Part shown: positions 25,992 through 35,494 of the stretch, in pieces
How positions within the stretch are numbered: the stretch's first letter is position 1
Layout of the letters: each line of letters begins with the position of its first letter
Assembly: GCA_031379035.1 (NCBI GenBank)
Contig: JANNEU010000329.1
Span: 1-64,000, forward strand
From: JABFRJ01 sp031379035
GTDB taxonomy: Bacteria; Pseudomonadota; Alphaproteobacteria; Rhizobiales; Hyphomicrobiaceae
Length of the DNA: 64,000 nucleotides
Direction of reading: 5' to 3'
Translations under genes and position numbers: made by a program
The notes under the pieces: model-generated
Databases searched by the model: none
Told to the model about the DNA's origin: nothing
What the model saw: only the letters and a program-made list of their open reading frames with translations

Positions 25992-26170
25992 GCCCGCCTC
26001 CCCGCCACGTGCGCCTGCCACCATAGGCGCGACGTGCGTCTCTCGCAAAAGTTGGCCTTGGGTGTGGCGTCATCAGCAAGCTGCCTCTGATCCATCGACG
26101 TGAGGGGCGTGATGACCTAAAGCTTGCTGGAGCATCGCTTTGTTTTCCTCCTCGAGATCGTGCTAGGCTT

Positions 26171-26899
26171 ATGTCAGTTTTAATGCCCACATCATCGTCC
26201 CTGCCCGGCACGCTGCAGTCCGCTAAATTCATCCGCGTGTCGGGTGCGGCTATGCGCACCCTCGTCTCGGCTCACGGTCTCTTAAGCGATTGGGATCAGT
26301 TCGCCGCCAGCTGGCAGCGCCTCGGGCCCGACACCTACATGGCTGACGGTGGCCGCTATCGCCGCCGCAGACACGCAGTGTTCGCGTGCGCTGACAAAGG
26401 GCCGATCACGCGCCAGCCCCATCAACCGCACTACCAGAGTGTCGACCACAACACGCTCAACGGCGGTATCGAGCGCTGGTTTGAGCCCGTGGAGGAGGAG
26501 ATCGGTGCCGGTGCCGCCTGCTCCGCCCTCCTTGCTCTTTGCCGTGCCGTATTCTCTGCTGCCGCACCGGCTGCCAAGCCTTGGCGTATCGAACTGCATC
26601 AGTTTCGCATCGAGGCCAAACCAGGCACCGCCGGCAAACCGACGCCCGAAGGGATGCACCGCGACGGCGTCGACTTTGTGCTGGTGATGATGGTTAAGCG
26701 CACCAACATCAAGAGCGGCGAAACCATTATGACGGCAGCCGATCACCAACCGTTGGGTCAGTTCACGTTGACCGAGCCCTTCGACGCGGTGCTGCTCGAC
26801 GACCATCATGTCTTCCACGGCGTGACGCCTGTCGAGCCGTTGGATCCAACACAGCCCGCCTATCGCGATGTGCTGGTCGTCACATTCCGGCGGGCCTGA
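26171..26899 (+). CDS. 2OG-Fe dioxygenase family protein (IDO-like)
   Basis: A 242-residue protein of the 2OG-Fe dioxygenase family that includes the isoleucine-4-hydroxylase group. The iron ligands are H163-R-D165 in GMHRDGVDF and H216 in DDHHVFHGVTP; an Arg for 2-oxoglutarate is in the C-terminal YRDVLVVTFRR. A basic GRYRRRRHA segment lies at 61-69, conserved in the family. It would hydroxylate a free amino acid or similar small molecule; the substrate is unknown. Starts at 26171, 26183 or 26252 are possible. An HTH-methyltransferase and a MetF-like gene follow on the same strand. Confidence 0.85.
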   Translation: MSVLMPTSSSLPGTLQSAKFIRVSGAAMRTLVSAHGLLSDWDQFAASWQRLGPDTYMADGGRYRRRRHAVFACADKGPITRQPHQPHYQSVDHNTLNGGIERWFEPVEEEIGAGAACSALLALCRAVFSAAAPAAKPWRIELHQFRIEAKPGTAGKPTPEGMHRDGVDFVLVMMVKRTNIKSGETIMTAADHQPLGQFTLTEPFDAVLLDDHHVFHGVTPVEPLDPTQPAYRDVLVVTFRRA

Positions 26900-27056
26900 G
26901 GGTAAACCGGGGGGCAAGATATGACGAATTGGGCATCGTCCCACGCGTGCAGGGCGTGCAATGTGGTTGCGGTCCCACCCCGCTTGCCTCCACTCTATTG
27001 AGAAGGTCTACCGACTCGTTTCGGTGCGACAGTCTTCAGCCAGCCGGCGGCACATT

Positions 27057-28502
27057 ATGGACACCGGGCACCCCATCGCTGATCTTTCCGGTTCCGCCGC
27101 TCCTGCGGGGGCGCAAAACCTGCTCGCTGCAATCTCTGACTTCTGCCGTCAACACCAGATGGCTCAGACCACGTTTGGTCGCCGCGCTGTCAACGATGGC
27201 AAGTTCGTTTCTCGGCTCAGGGATGGTGCTCGCATCACGCCGGAAACGCTGGTGCGGCTGCAAGCGTTTATGACCACCCACGGCTACACCGCTCCCACCA
27301 GCCCGCCAGAGCTGGAGGCGTTGATCCGCCCGCGCGACCACTTTCCAGCGTCCATCGACGACCCTGTGGCCGCCCCAAAAGAGAAGAATTTCCGGTTCTT
27401 CGATAACCGTCAAAAGTATCTGCTTTTTGTGAACACCTGCTCTGAGAAGGAGGTCATCGCCGGCCGCGTGCGCCTGGAGCTCGCACACCTCACCCCCGAG
27501 CCTCCCGCGCTCCGCGTGTTCGATGCCGGCATGGGCGATGGTACCGTGCTCACACGTGTGATGCGCCAGATGCATCAGAAGTTTCCGACCATTCCGTTCC
27601 ACATCGTTGGTAAAGAGATCAGCCTCGAAGACGTGCGGCTCTCACTCGACAAGATGGCTGACCGCTTTTTTGAGCATCCCGCGACTGTGCTCATCGTCAC
27701 GAATATGTATTACTCCGAGGCACCTTGGCTCTCGCCACGCAGCGCAACAGCCGCCGCTGCGCTTGTGTGGAAAGACGTCTCACTCACTGGGACCACATCG
27801 AGCGATTTTGCCGATCAGATTACAGCGCTCGAACCGTTCCTGGCTCAGAACTGGCAGGCCAAGCACAGCGCTAAGACCGGCAACCCCATTTACGAGCGAC
27901 CCACAGTGCTTGTGATTTATCGTGATGATCACAAGTTTCTTTTGCACGACAGCATCCCCCGCCCCGGTAAGGCTCACGCCGACTACGATCTCGTCATTGC
28001 CTCACAACCGTACCGCTTGCGGGTCCCTGCCAGCTTCAAGGCCCAGAAGGTGATTGCGCCGTTGGCGCGAGCGCTGCGGCCCGGGGGCCGGTTGCTTGGT
28101 ATCCACTCCGCCGGCGGCGATCCTGGGCTTGAAATCATCCAGAAAGTCTGGCCCGGCGAGCAGCCTTTCACGTCGAACCGCCACGAACTCTTATCTGCTG
28201 TGCGCGCAGATTTAGGATCTGAAGCGCGGCTCTACAACTTCAACACCTATGCCGACGCGCGGAGTATCTTTCGCTATGACATGCACACCCTGCCCAGCGA
28301 AATCTCCGGCTCCAGCATCGGCACATCGACGCTGTTTGCAGCCTGGAACGCGGCTGTTTACGTCGCGCAAATCGACGACGAACGCCTCACCGAGGCACTT
28401 GGCCAGCGGCGCTATCTCGACGCCACCAATGAGGTTCTGCAAACCCATGGCAGCCTATGGTTTCAGGACGAAAGCTACGTGATCTCCAAGAAACGCCACT
28501 AA
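27057..28502 (+). CDS. HTH-like domain fused to a SAM-methyltransferase fold
   Basis: A 481-residue protein. Residues about 25-65 (ISDFCRQHQMAQTTFGRRAVNDGKFVSRL) look like an XRE-type helix-turn-helix. A linker then leads to a class I SAM-methyltransferase domain whose motif I is FDAGMGDGTVL at about 154-164. A later segment PLARALRPGGRLLGIHSAGG at about 340-360 is the typical post-motif region. The two-part layout suggests either a DNA-binding methyltransferase or an enzyme whose helical domain has another use. The MetF-like gene starts 12 bases downstream, which links it to one-carbon metabolism. The ATG at 27057 is preferred; upstream codons to 26961 look non-coding. Confidence 0.78.
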   Translation: MDTGHPIADLSGSAAPAGAQNLLAAISDFCRQHQMAQTTFGRRAVNDGKFVSRLRDGARITPETLVRLQAFMTTHGYTAPTSPPELEALIRPRDHFPASIDDPVAAPKEKNFRFFDNRQKYLLFVNTCSEKEVIAGRVRLELAHLTPEPPALRVFDAGMGDGTVLTRVMRQMHQKFPTIPFHIVGKEISLEDVRLSLDKMADRFFEHPATVLIVTNMYYSEAPWLSPRSATAAAALVWKDVSLTGTTSSDFADQITALEPFLAQNWQAKHSAKTGNPIYERPTVLVIYRDDHKFLLHDSIPRPGKAHADYDLVIASQPYRLRVPASFKAQKVIAPLARALRPGGRLLGIHSAGGDPGLEIIQKVWPGEQPFTSNRHELLSAVRADLGSEARLYNFNTYADARSIFRYDMHTLPSEISGSSIGTSTLFAAWNAAVYVAQIDDERLTEALGQRRYLDATNEVLQTHGSLWFQDESYVISKKRH

Positions 28503-28514
28503 GCGAGCACGCCC

Positions 28515-29417
28515 ATGACCGCGACAACGCCGATCGCCCTCCGCACTGTGCGCGCCGCTGCACACAACACGCAGCACGAGACGGTGCGTGACTTGGTCCG
28601 TAGTGGCTCGTTGGAAATGGGTGCTGACCGGCCGAAGGACGCCCGCGCGATTGCTGATCTGTTGCCTGGCGGTACGCCCGTGTTCGTCAACCATTTGCCG
28701 AAGCACACGCTGGCCGACACGCTTGCCGGACTTGAAGCGGTTGCCGCTGCCGGGCTTGAGCCGGTGCCGCACCTCGCAGCGCGCCGCATCAAGTCGAGTG
28801 GGGAAGCCGCGAGCTTTCTCAACGCGGCGGTCGCGCGCGCCGGCGTCAGCAAGCTGCTCCTGCTCGGCGGCGACACACCCTCAGCCGCCGGCCCCTACGC
28901 CGATGCGTTGTCACTGTTGAACTCCGGCCTCATCGCAAAAGCAGGCATCCGCGAAGTGGCTTTCGCCGGCTATCCGGAAGGGCACCCCACCGTCGACGCC
29001 GACACCATGATTGACGCACTGGACGCCAAAATCGTAGCAGCCCGTGCGCAAGGTCTAGGCGTCCGCGTGATCACGCAGTTCTCGTTTGCGCCAGCCCGCA
29101 TTCTTGATTTTTGTGTTTGGCTCCACCGGCGCGCGCCGGATGTGCCCATCCAGGTCGGCATTCCTGGCCCTACGAGTCCGGCGAGTCTTATTCGTTTTGC
29201 CACCATTTGTGGTGTCGGGGCCTCTTTCCGAGCTATGACCAACCAGGGCATGGGCGCCGTCCGGCTGCTCACTCATACTGACCCGAGCGAACAGCTGGCC
29301 ATGATCGCGGCCCATCAGCGTTCAAACACTCACACCAATATCACGGGTGTCCACATGTTCAGTTTCGGCGGCGTCGCCAAAACCGCCCAGTGGATGAATG
29401 GCGTACTGCGAGGGTAG
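28515..29417 (+). CDS. Methylenetetrahydrofolate reductase-like protein
   Basis: A 300-residue TIM-barrel protein of the MetF family. The acid catalyst Glu is E34 in GSLEMGADRP, corresponding to the SFEFFPP position of E. coli MetF. Other family landmarks are LLLLGGDTPSAAGPY (about 115-129), AGYPEGHP (about 154-161) and VRVITQFSFAPARI near 187-200. The flavin-dependent reaction makes 5-methyl-THF from methylene-THF, or runs in reverse in some C1 users. This subgroup is divergent and may use a different pterin or partner. It is cotranscribed with the HTH-methyltransferase. Confidence 0.85.
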   Translation: MTATTPIALRTVRAAAHNTQHETVRDLVRSGSLEMGADRPKDARAIADLLPGGTPVFVNHLPKHTLADTLAGLEAVAAAGLEPVPHLAARRIKSSGEAASFLNAAVARAGVSKLLLLGGDTPSAAGPYADALSLLNSGLIAKAGIREVAFAGYPEGHPTVDADTMIDALDAKIVAARAQGLGVRVITQFSFAPARILDFCVWLHRRAPDVPIQVGIPGPTSPASLIRFATICGVGASFRAMTNQGMGAVRLLTHTDPSEQLAMIAAHQRSNTHTNITGVHMFSFGGVAKTAQWMNGVLRG

Positions 29418-29525
29418 TCTGGCGCGCATGGCCGTTTGAGTGCAGCGTTTTGGCATGTAACTTGGTTTCCAGCGCAACGTTCAAGGTTTCTGCGCTGCCA
29501 GCGCCATAGTTGCCGGCGCGGAGGT

Positions 29526-29540
29526 ATGCAATTTTTGCAT
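29526..29540. promoter_or_regulatory. Inverted repeat in the aceE leader
   Basis: ATGCAA (29526-29531) and TTGCAT (29535-29540) flank three T, about 150 bases upstream of aceE. The size and symmetry fit an operator for a dimeric regulator, but no regulator is identified. The remainder of the 270-base gap 29418-29687 contains no gene. Confidence 0.35.
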
Positions 29541-29687
29541 GACTTGCCCCAAGGCTTCAACGCACTGTGGACATTACTCGGCCGATTGCCGATTAACCGG
29601 CCACGCGGTCAGCTATTTTTGTTGCGCCGCCGACCGTGTATTCTGTCAAGGTGTCGCACCTTGATCCGCTCCGGAAAGACCACCTTC

Positions 29688-32351
29688 ATGCAAGACGACA
29701 ACTCGACCGCCAACGGCCGTGATTGGGTCGATGCCATTCGTTCGGTCATTGCCGTCGAAGGGCCCGACGAAGCGGACCGGGTTCTGACGGCCGCAGTTAA
29801 CGAGGCCCGCAAGCAGGGCGCGCGGTTGCCATTCGCCGGCAACACCGCCTACATCAACACCATCCATCCAGACGAGCAGCCAGCCTATCCTGGTGATCGT
29901 GATCTCGAAAACAAAGTGCGCTCGATCATCCGTTGGAACGCGGCCGCCATCGTACTCAAGGCCAACAAGGATAGTTCTGAGCTCGGCGGCCACATCGCTT
30001 CGTTTCAGTCGGCAGCTACTCTCTATGCCACGGGCTTTACGCATTTCTGGCACGCGCCGACCGCTGCCCACGGCGGTGATCTGATCTTTGTGCAGGGCCA
30101 TTCAGCACCGGGCATCTACGCGCGCGCTTTCATCGAGGGGCGGCTCACTGAGGAGCAATTGCTGAATTTCCGCCAGGAGGTCGATGGCAAAGGGCTCTCG
30201 TCTTATCCGCACCCGTGGCTGATGCCCGATTTCTGGCAGTTCCCGACGGTATCGATGGGGCTCGGCCCACTGATGGCCATCTACCAGGCACGGTTCCTGA
30301 AGTATCTGCATGGCCGTGGCCTCGCCGATACATCCGATCGCAAAGTCTGGGTATTCTGCGGCGACGGCGAGATGGACGAGCCGGAAAGCCTCGGTGCCAT
30401 TTCTCTGGCCGGCCGCGAAAAGCTCGACAACCTGATCTTCGTCATCAACTGCAACCTGCAGCGCCTGGATGGGCCTGTGCGCGGCAATGGCAAGATCATC
30501 CAGGAACTGGAAGGCGATTTCCGCGGTGCCGGATGGAACGTTATCAAGTGCATCTGGGGCTCGGGCTGGGACCCGCTGCTGGCCCGCGACACAACCGGCC
30601 GCCTGCGCCAATTGATGGAAGAATGCGTCGACGGTGAATACCAGGACTTTAAGTCCAAGAATGGTGCCTACATCCGCGAAAAATTCTTCGGCCGCTATCC
30701 GGAGACAGCAGCCATGGTCGCCGACTGGACGGACGCGCAGATCTGGTCGCTGACGCGCGGTGGCCACGATGCCGTGAAGGTCTACGCTGCCTACAAGGCC
30801 GCAGTCGACACCAAGGGTAAGCCGACTCTCATTCTCGCCAAGACGGTCAAGGGCTTCGGCATGGGCTCTGCCGGTGAAGGCCAGATGATCACCCATCAGC
30901 AGAAGAAAATGGGTGCGGAATCGCTCAAGCAGTTCCGCGACCGCTTTGATGTGCCGGTGTCCGACGCCGAACTTGAGACGCTGCCGTTCGTTAAATTGAA
31001 ACCCGGTTCGCCGGAAGAAGTGTACATGAAGGCGTCGCGCGCGCGCCTTGGTGGACATTTGCCGCAGCGCCGGCGCGAGGCTGATCAGAAACTGGTCATT
31101 CCGCCGCTGTCGGCATTCGAGGCGCTGCTGACCGCGAGCGGGGATCGCGAGAACTCGACAACCATGGCCTTCGTGCGCGTGCTCAACACGCTGTTGCGCG
31201 ACAAGAACATCGGTAAGTCCATCGTGCCCATCGTGCCGGACGAAAGCCGCACCTTCGGCATGGAAGGTATGTTCCGCCAGTACGGCATCTTCAGCCAAGT
31301 GGGCCAGCTCTACACGCCACAGGATGCTGATCAGCTCTCTTATTACAAGGAGAGCAAGTCAGGTCAGATGCTGCAGGAAGGCATCAACGAGCCCGGTGCT
31401 ATGGCCTCGTGGATCGCCGCGGCAACGTCGTACTCGACGTCGAATGTGCCGATGATCCCGTTCTACATCTATTATTCGATGTTCGGTTTTCAACGCATCG
31501 GCGATCTCGCGTGGGCTGCTGGCGACATGCGCGCGCGCGGCTTCCTCATTGGCGGCACGTCGGGCCGTACAACGCTCAACGGCGAAGGTTTGCAGCACGA
31601 AGACGGCCACAGCCACCTCATCGCCGCGACCATCCCGAACTGCATCTGTTATGACCCCACCTACGCTTATGAAGTTGCGGTGATTGTCCATGAGGGCTTG
31701 AAGCGCATGTATGAGCGCGGCGAGGACGTTTATTACTACATCACGACGCTCAATGAGAACTACGTCCATCCGGCCATGCCGAAGGGTGCCGAAGAGGGTA
31801 TCATCAAGGGCATGTATCTGCTGAAGGCGGCGCCCGATGGCACGCCCAAGGCCAAGCGTGTTCAATTGATGGGCTCCGGCGCTATTTTGCGCGAAGTCAT
31901 CGCGGGTGCCGAATTGCTGGAAAAAGACTTCGGCATTCATGCCGATATCTGGTCGGTCACCAGCTTCACGGAACTGCGCCGCGAAGCGCTCGCCTGCGAA
32001 CGTTGGAACATGCTGCATCCGGAAGACAAACCGCGCGTGCCGTTCGTCACCCAGCAGCTGGCCACGCGTGGCGACGCACCCGTCATCGCCTCGACCGACT
32101 ACATGAGGGCGTTTGCCGATCAGATCCGGCCGTTCGTGCCGGGCAACTACAAAGTGCTCGGCACTGACGGTTTCGGCCGCTCCGACTTCCGCAAGCGCCT
32201 GCGCACGTTCTTTGAGGTCGATCGCCACTTCGTCGCCGTCGCCGCTTTGAAATCGCTCGCCGACAGCCAGCTTTTGCCGGCGCGCACCGTTAGCGATGCG
32301 ATCAAGAAATATGGCATCGACGCCAACAAACCTGACCCGAGCCTGACCTGA
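29688..32351 (+). CDS. aceE: Pyruvate dehydrogenase E1, homodimeric type
   Basis: At 887 residues this matches E. coli AceE in length. It decarboxylates pyruvate with thiamine diphosphate and passes the acetyl group to lipoyl-E2. The ThDP motif is GDGEMDEPES at about 225-234 closing with the N of VINCNLQRLDGPVRGN near 258. GHIASFQSAA and HPHPWLMP-type segments (here YPHPWLMPDFWQFPTVSMG) are typical of the homodimeric E1. aceF and lpdA follow directly. Many alphaproteobacteria instead use a two-subunit E1 (PdhA/PdhB). The open frame reaches back to 29436, but the ATG at 29688 gives the standard N-terminus. Confidence 0.96.
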   Translation: MQDDNSTANGRDWVDAIRSVIAVEGPDEADRVLTAAVNEARKQGARLPFAGNTAYINTIHPDEQPAYPGDRDLENKVRSIIRWNAAAIVLKANKDSSELGGHIASFQSAATLYATGFTHFWHAPTAAHGGDLIFVQGHSAPGIYARAFIEGRLTEEQLLNFRQEVDGKGLSSYPHPWLMPDFWQFPTVSMGLGPLMAIYQARFLKYLHGRGLADTSDRKVWVFCGDGEMDEPESLGAISLAGREKLDNLIFVINCNLQRLDGPVRGNGKIIQELEGDFRGAGWNVIKCIWGSGWDPLLARDTTGRLRQLMEECVDGEYQDFKSKNGAYIREKFFGRYPETAAMVADWTDAQIWSLTRGGHDAVKVYAAYKAAVDTKGKPTLILAKTVKGFGMGSAGEGQMITHQQKKMGAESLKQFRDRFDVPVSDAELETLPFVKLKPGSPEEVYMKASRARLGGHLPQRRREADQKLVIPPLSAFEALLTASGDRENSTTMAFVRVLNTLLRDKNIGKSIVPIVPDESRTFGMEGMFRQYGIFSQVGQLYTPQDADQLSYYKESKSGQMLQEGINEPGAMASWIAAATSYSTSNVPMIPFYIYYSMFGFQRIGDLAWAAGDMRARGFLIGGTSGRTTLNGEGLQHEDGHSHLIAATIPNCICYDPTYAYEVAVIVHEGLKRMYERGEDVYYYITTLNENYVHPAMPKGAEEGIIKGMYLLKAAPDGTPKAKRVQLMGSGAILREVIAGAELLEKDFGIHADIWSVTSFTELRREALACERWNMLHPEDKPRVPFVTQQLATRGDAPVIASTDYMRAFADQIRPFVPGNYKVLGTDGFGRSDFRKRLRTFFEVDRHFVAVAALKSLADSQLLPARTVSDAIKKYGIDANKPDPSLT

Positions 32352-32394
32352 CCACTTCTTCCGCTGCCTCTTCATTTCCCACGAGACCTGATCC

Positions 32395-33672
32395 ATGGCC
32401 CTGACTGACGTAACCGTCCCCGATATCGGCGACTTCAAAAACATCCCCGTCATCGAAATCCTCGTGAAGCCGGGTGATGTGGTGTCGGTCGACGATCCGC
32501 TGATGTCGCTTGAGAGCGACAAAGCGACCATGGAAGTTCCGTCGCCTGCGGCCGGCAAGATTGCCGAGATACTGGTCAAAGTTGGCGACAAGGTATCCAT
32601 GGGCACGGCCATTGTGCGGCTCGAAGGCAAGAGTACCAATGGTGCCGGTCATGCTGCGGCAACGGTGCCAGCAACGGCAGCGGCATCGAACGCACCCTTG
32701 GTTGGGGCCCCCACTCCGACCAGCGATCTCGCCGCACGCTTTCTGCCGCCGCCGGTCGATTATGGGAATGCGCATGCAAGCCCTTCCGTTCGCCGCCTCG
32801 CGCGGGAACTCGGCATCGATCTGGGCAAGATCAGTGGCACCGGCGAGAAAGGCCGCATCACCCAAGATGATGTCAAAAAGTCCATCGCCGGGGCATTGTC
32901 CGGTCAAAACGGTGCGCCCTCTGGGGGCATGGGGATTCCAGAGATTCCGGTGATCGACTTCTCCAAGTTCGGTGCCACCGAAACAAAGATGCTGCCGCGT
33001 ATCAAGAAGCTGTCGGGCCCGCATCTGCATCGTTCGTGGCTCAACATTCCGCACGTCACCCACACCGATGAAGCCGACACCACTGAGATCGAGAAATACC
33101 GCAAGGAACTCGACAACGGCGCGAAGGGTGACAAGAAACCCTATCGCGTCTCCATGCTGCCGTTCCTGATGAAGGCCGCTGTCGCCACGCTGAAACTTTT
33201 TCCGGATTTCAATTCGTCACTATCGCCGGCTAAAGACGCGCTGATCCTCAAGAAATACTACAACATCGGCGTTGCCGTTGACACGCCAGACGGCCTGGTC
33301 GTGCCCGTCATCAAAGAGGTGGATCGCAAGGGCATCGTCGAGATCAGCCGCGAGCTTGGCGAGATTTCCGAGCGCGCCAGGCAGGGCAAGCTTGCTGCCA
33401 CTGAGATGCAAGGCGCGACCTTCACAATCTCATCGCTGGGAGGAATCGGTGGCGTGGCGTTCACGCCGATCGTCAACGCGCCGGAAGTCGCGATCCTTGG
33501 TGTGGCGCGCGCCAAGATGGCGCCGGTCTGGGATGGCAAAGAGTTCCAGCCGCGTCTAATGCTGCCGCTGTGCTTGTCGTACGATCACCGCGTCATCGAC
33601 GGCGCTTCCGCCGCGCGCTTCACCAAGCAACTCGCCAACGCCTTGGAAGATCTGCGCCGGTTGATCCTCTAG
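32395..33672 (+). CDS. aceF: Pyruvate dehydrogenase E2 (dihydrolipoyl acetyltransferase)
   Basis: A 425-residue E2 with one N-terminal lipoyl domain (lipoyl Lys K43 in ESDKATMEVP), an Ala/Pro-rich linker, an E3/E1-binding domain at about 130-165 (SPSVRRLARELG ... KGRITQDDV) and a catalytic core ending in the active-site motif DHRVIDGASAARF, with H398 and D402. It forms the core of the complex and transfers acetyl to CoA. E. coli AceF has three lipoyl domains; one is found here, but a further lipoyl domain sits on LpdA. Spacing from aceE is 43 bases. Confidence 0.96.
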   Translation: MALTDVTVPDIGDFKNIPVIEILVKPGDVVSVDDPLMSLESDKATMEVPSPAAGKIAEILVKVGDKVSMGTAIVRLEGKSTNGAGHAAATVPATAAASNAPLVGAPTPTSDLAARFLPPPVDYGNAHASPSVRRLARELGIDLGKISGTGEKGRITQDDVKKSIAGALSGQNGAPSGGMGIPEIPVIDFSKFGATETKMLPRIKKLSGPHLHRSWLNIPHVTHTDEADTTEIEKYRKELDNGAKGDKKPYRVSMLPFLMKAAVATLKLFPDFNSSLSPAKDALILKKYYNIGVAVDTPDGLVVPVIKEVDRKGIVEISRELGEISERARQGKLAATEMQGATFTISSLGGIGGVAFTPIVNAPEVAILGVARAKMAPVWDGKEFQPRLMLPLCLSYDHRVIDGASAARFTKQLANALEDLRRLIL

Positions 33673-33697
33673 GCAGCACACCCGAAGTCTTTCGTCA

Positions 33698-33715
33698 TCC
33701 CGGCGCAGGCCGGGA
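33698..33715. repeat. Small palindrome of dispersed-repeat type
   Basis: TCCCGG (33698-33703) and CCGGGA (33710-33715) enclose CGCAGG, within the phrase TCATCCCGGCGCAGGCCGGG. This short palindromic phrase is like repeats scattered between alphaproteobacterial genes. It lies in the 97-base gap between aceF and lpdA. Confidence 0.5.
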
Positions 33716-33769
33716 CCCACGACAAGCGTCAACCCGTCGTGCCCTTGGACGCACAAGCTCGAGCCCCCG

Positions 33770-35494
33770 ATGACCTCTGAAATTAAAGTTCCTGACATTG
33801 GCGATTTCAAGAATATCCCGGTGATCGACGTGCATGTGAAGGCGGGTCAGACCGTTTCGGCAGAAGAGCCACTGGTGACGCTGGAAAGTGACAAGGCGAC
33901 GCTGGATGTGCCGGCACCGCGCGCGGGCGTAATCGGAACAGTGCTGTTGAAACCCGGCGACAAAGTCTCCATGGGCACCGTCATTGCCACCTGGGCCGAT
34001 GTAAAGGGCGCAACCGTGGCAGCCCCCACTGCGATAGCGCCAGGCGCAGTTCCCGCGCCGCGTGCTGCGGCAACCGGCGAGCTCCACGCCGAAATCCTCG
34101 TCCTCGGCGCCGGACCTGGCGGCTACACGGCTGCATTCCGTGCTGCGGATCTCGGCAAGAAGGTTGTCCTCGTTGAGCGTTGGCCGATGCTCGGCGGCGT
34201 CTGCCTGAACGTCGGTTGCATTCCCTCCAAGGCGCTGTTGCACGCCGCCAAGGTCCTCGACGAAGCCAAGGATATGGCAGGACACGGCATCAGCTTCGGC
34301 AAACCTGAGATCAATCTCGATCAGCTGCGCAGCTGGAAAGATGGTGTCGTCAAGAAACTGGTCGGCGGGCTGTCAGGGCTTGCAAAGGCGCGCAAAGTGA
34401 CCGTCGTCACCGGCACTGGTGCCTTCAGTGGTCCCAACACGCTTGTTGCGACCGGCGCGGATGGCAAGCGCACGACGATCTCGTTCGATCACGCCATCAT
34501 CGCCGCCGGCTCCGAGCCGGTTACACTCCCGTTTGTCCCTCATCATGATCCGCGCGTGATTGATTCAACCGGCGCGCTTGAGTTGAAGTCTATCCCCAAG
34601 CGCCTGCTGGTGCTCGGCGGCGGGATCATCGGCCTCGAGATGGCAACCGTCTATCATGCGCTGGGATCGGCGGTGACGGTGGTCGAGTTGATGGATCAGA
34701 TCATCCCTGGTGCGGACAAGGATATCGTCACGCCGCTGATGAAGCGCATTGAGAAGCGCTACGAGAAGATCCTGCTGAAGACCAAGGTCATCGGTGTGGA
34801 AGCGAACCCCGAAGGCCTCGCTGTCGCGTTCGAAGGGCCAGACGGGAAGTCGGTGGGCCAATATGACATGCTGCTCTGTGCGGTCGGCCGCAAGCCGAAC
34901 GGCAAGTTGATTGCCGCCGAGGCTGCGGGCGTAAAGGTCGATGAGCGTGGCTTCATCGCGGTGGACAAGCAGCAGCGCACCAATGTGGCCCACATCTTCG
35001 CTATTGGCGACGTGGTTGGTCAGCCGATGCTCGCCCACAAGGCCACCCACGAAGCGCGCGTCGCCGCCGAAGTGGCGAGCGGCATGAAATCCGTCTTCGA
35101 CGCCAAGGTTATTCCGTCGGTCGCCTACACCGATCCAGAAATCGCCTGGGTCGGCCTCACCGAAACGGAAGCCAAAGCCAAAGGCATCAAGGTCGGCAAA
35201 GGTGCCTTCCCCTGGGCCGCATCCGGCCGTTCGCTCGCACTTGGCCGTGATGAGGGCCTGACCAAGGTGCTCATCGACGAGGACACGCACCGCATTATTG
35301 GCGCCGGGATTGTCGGGCCAAATGCCGGCGACCTGATTGCCGAGGTGGCCCTCGCCATCGAGATGGGCGCGGATCCGCACGACGTGGGCTTGACCATCCA
35401 TCCACACCCGACATTGTCGGAGACGGTTGCCATGGCCATGGAAATGTATTCGGGCACCATTACTGATCTTATCGCGCCAAAGAAGCGGGCGTGA
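33770..35494 (+). CDS. lpdA: Dihydrolipoyl dehydrogenase with N-terminal lipoyl domain
   Basis: A 574-residue E3, about 100 residues longer than the common form because of an N-terminal lipoyl domain (residues 1-80; K42 in ESDKATLDVP), nearly the same as that of AceF. An Ala/Pro linker leads to the flavoprotein: FAD motif GAGPGGYTAAF near 112-122, redox disulfide C145-LNVG-C150, NAD loop GGGIIGLEMA near 283-292, and the C-terminal active-site HPHPTLSETV at about 545-554. It reoxidises dihydrolipoamide of E2 with NAD. Lipoyl-E3 fusions are typical partners of AceE-type complexes. Confidence 0.96.
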   Translation: MTSEIKVPDIGDFKNIPVIDVHVKAGQTVSAEEPLVTLESDKATLDVPAPRAGVIGTVLLKPGDKVSMGTVIATWADVKGATVAAPTAIAPGAVPAPRAAATGELHAEILVLGAGPGGYTAAFRAADLGKKVVLVERWPMLGGVCLNVGCIPSKALLHAAKVLDEAKDMAGHGISFGKPEINLDQLRSWKDGVVKKLVGGLSGLAKARKVTVVTGTGAFSGPNTLVATGADGKRTTISFDHAIIAAGSEPVTLPFVPHHDPRVIDSTGALELKSIPKRLLVLGGGIIGLEMATVYHALGSAVTVVELMDQIIPGADKDIVTPLMKRIEKRYEKILLKTKVIGVEANPEGLAVAFEGPDGKSVGQYDMLLCAVGRKPNGKLIAAEAAGVKVDERGFIAVDKQQRTNVAHIFAIGDVVGQPMLAHKATHEARVAAEVASGMKSVFDAKVIPSVAYTDPEIAWVGLTETEAKAKGIKVGKGAFPWAASGRSLALGRDEGLTKVLIDEDTHRIIGAGIVGPNAGDLIAEVALAIEMGADPHDVGLTIHPHPTLSETVAMAMEMYSGTITDLIAPKKRA

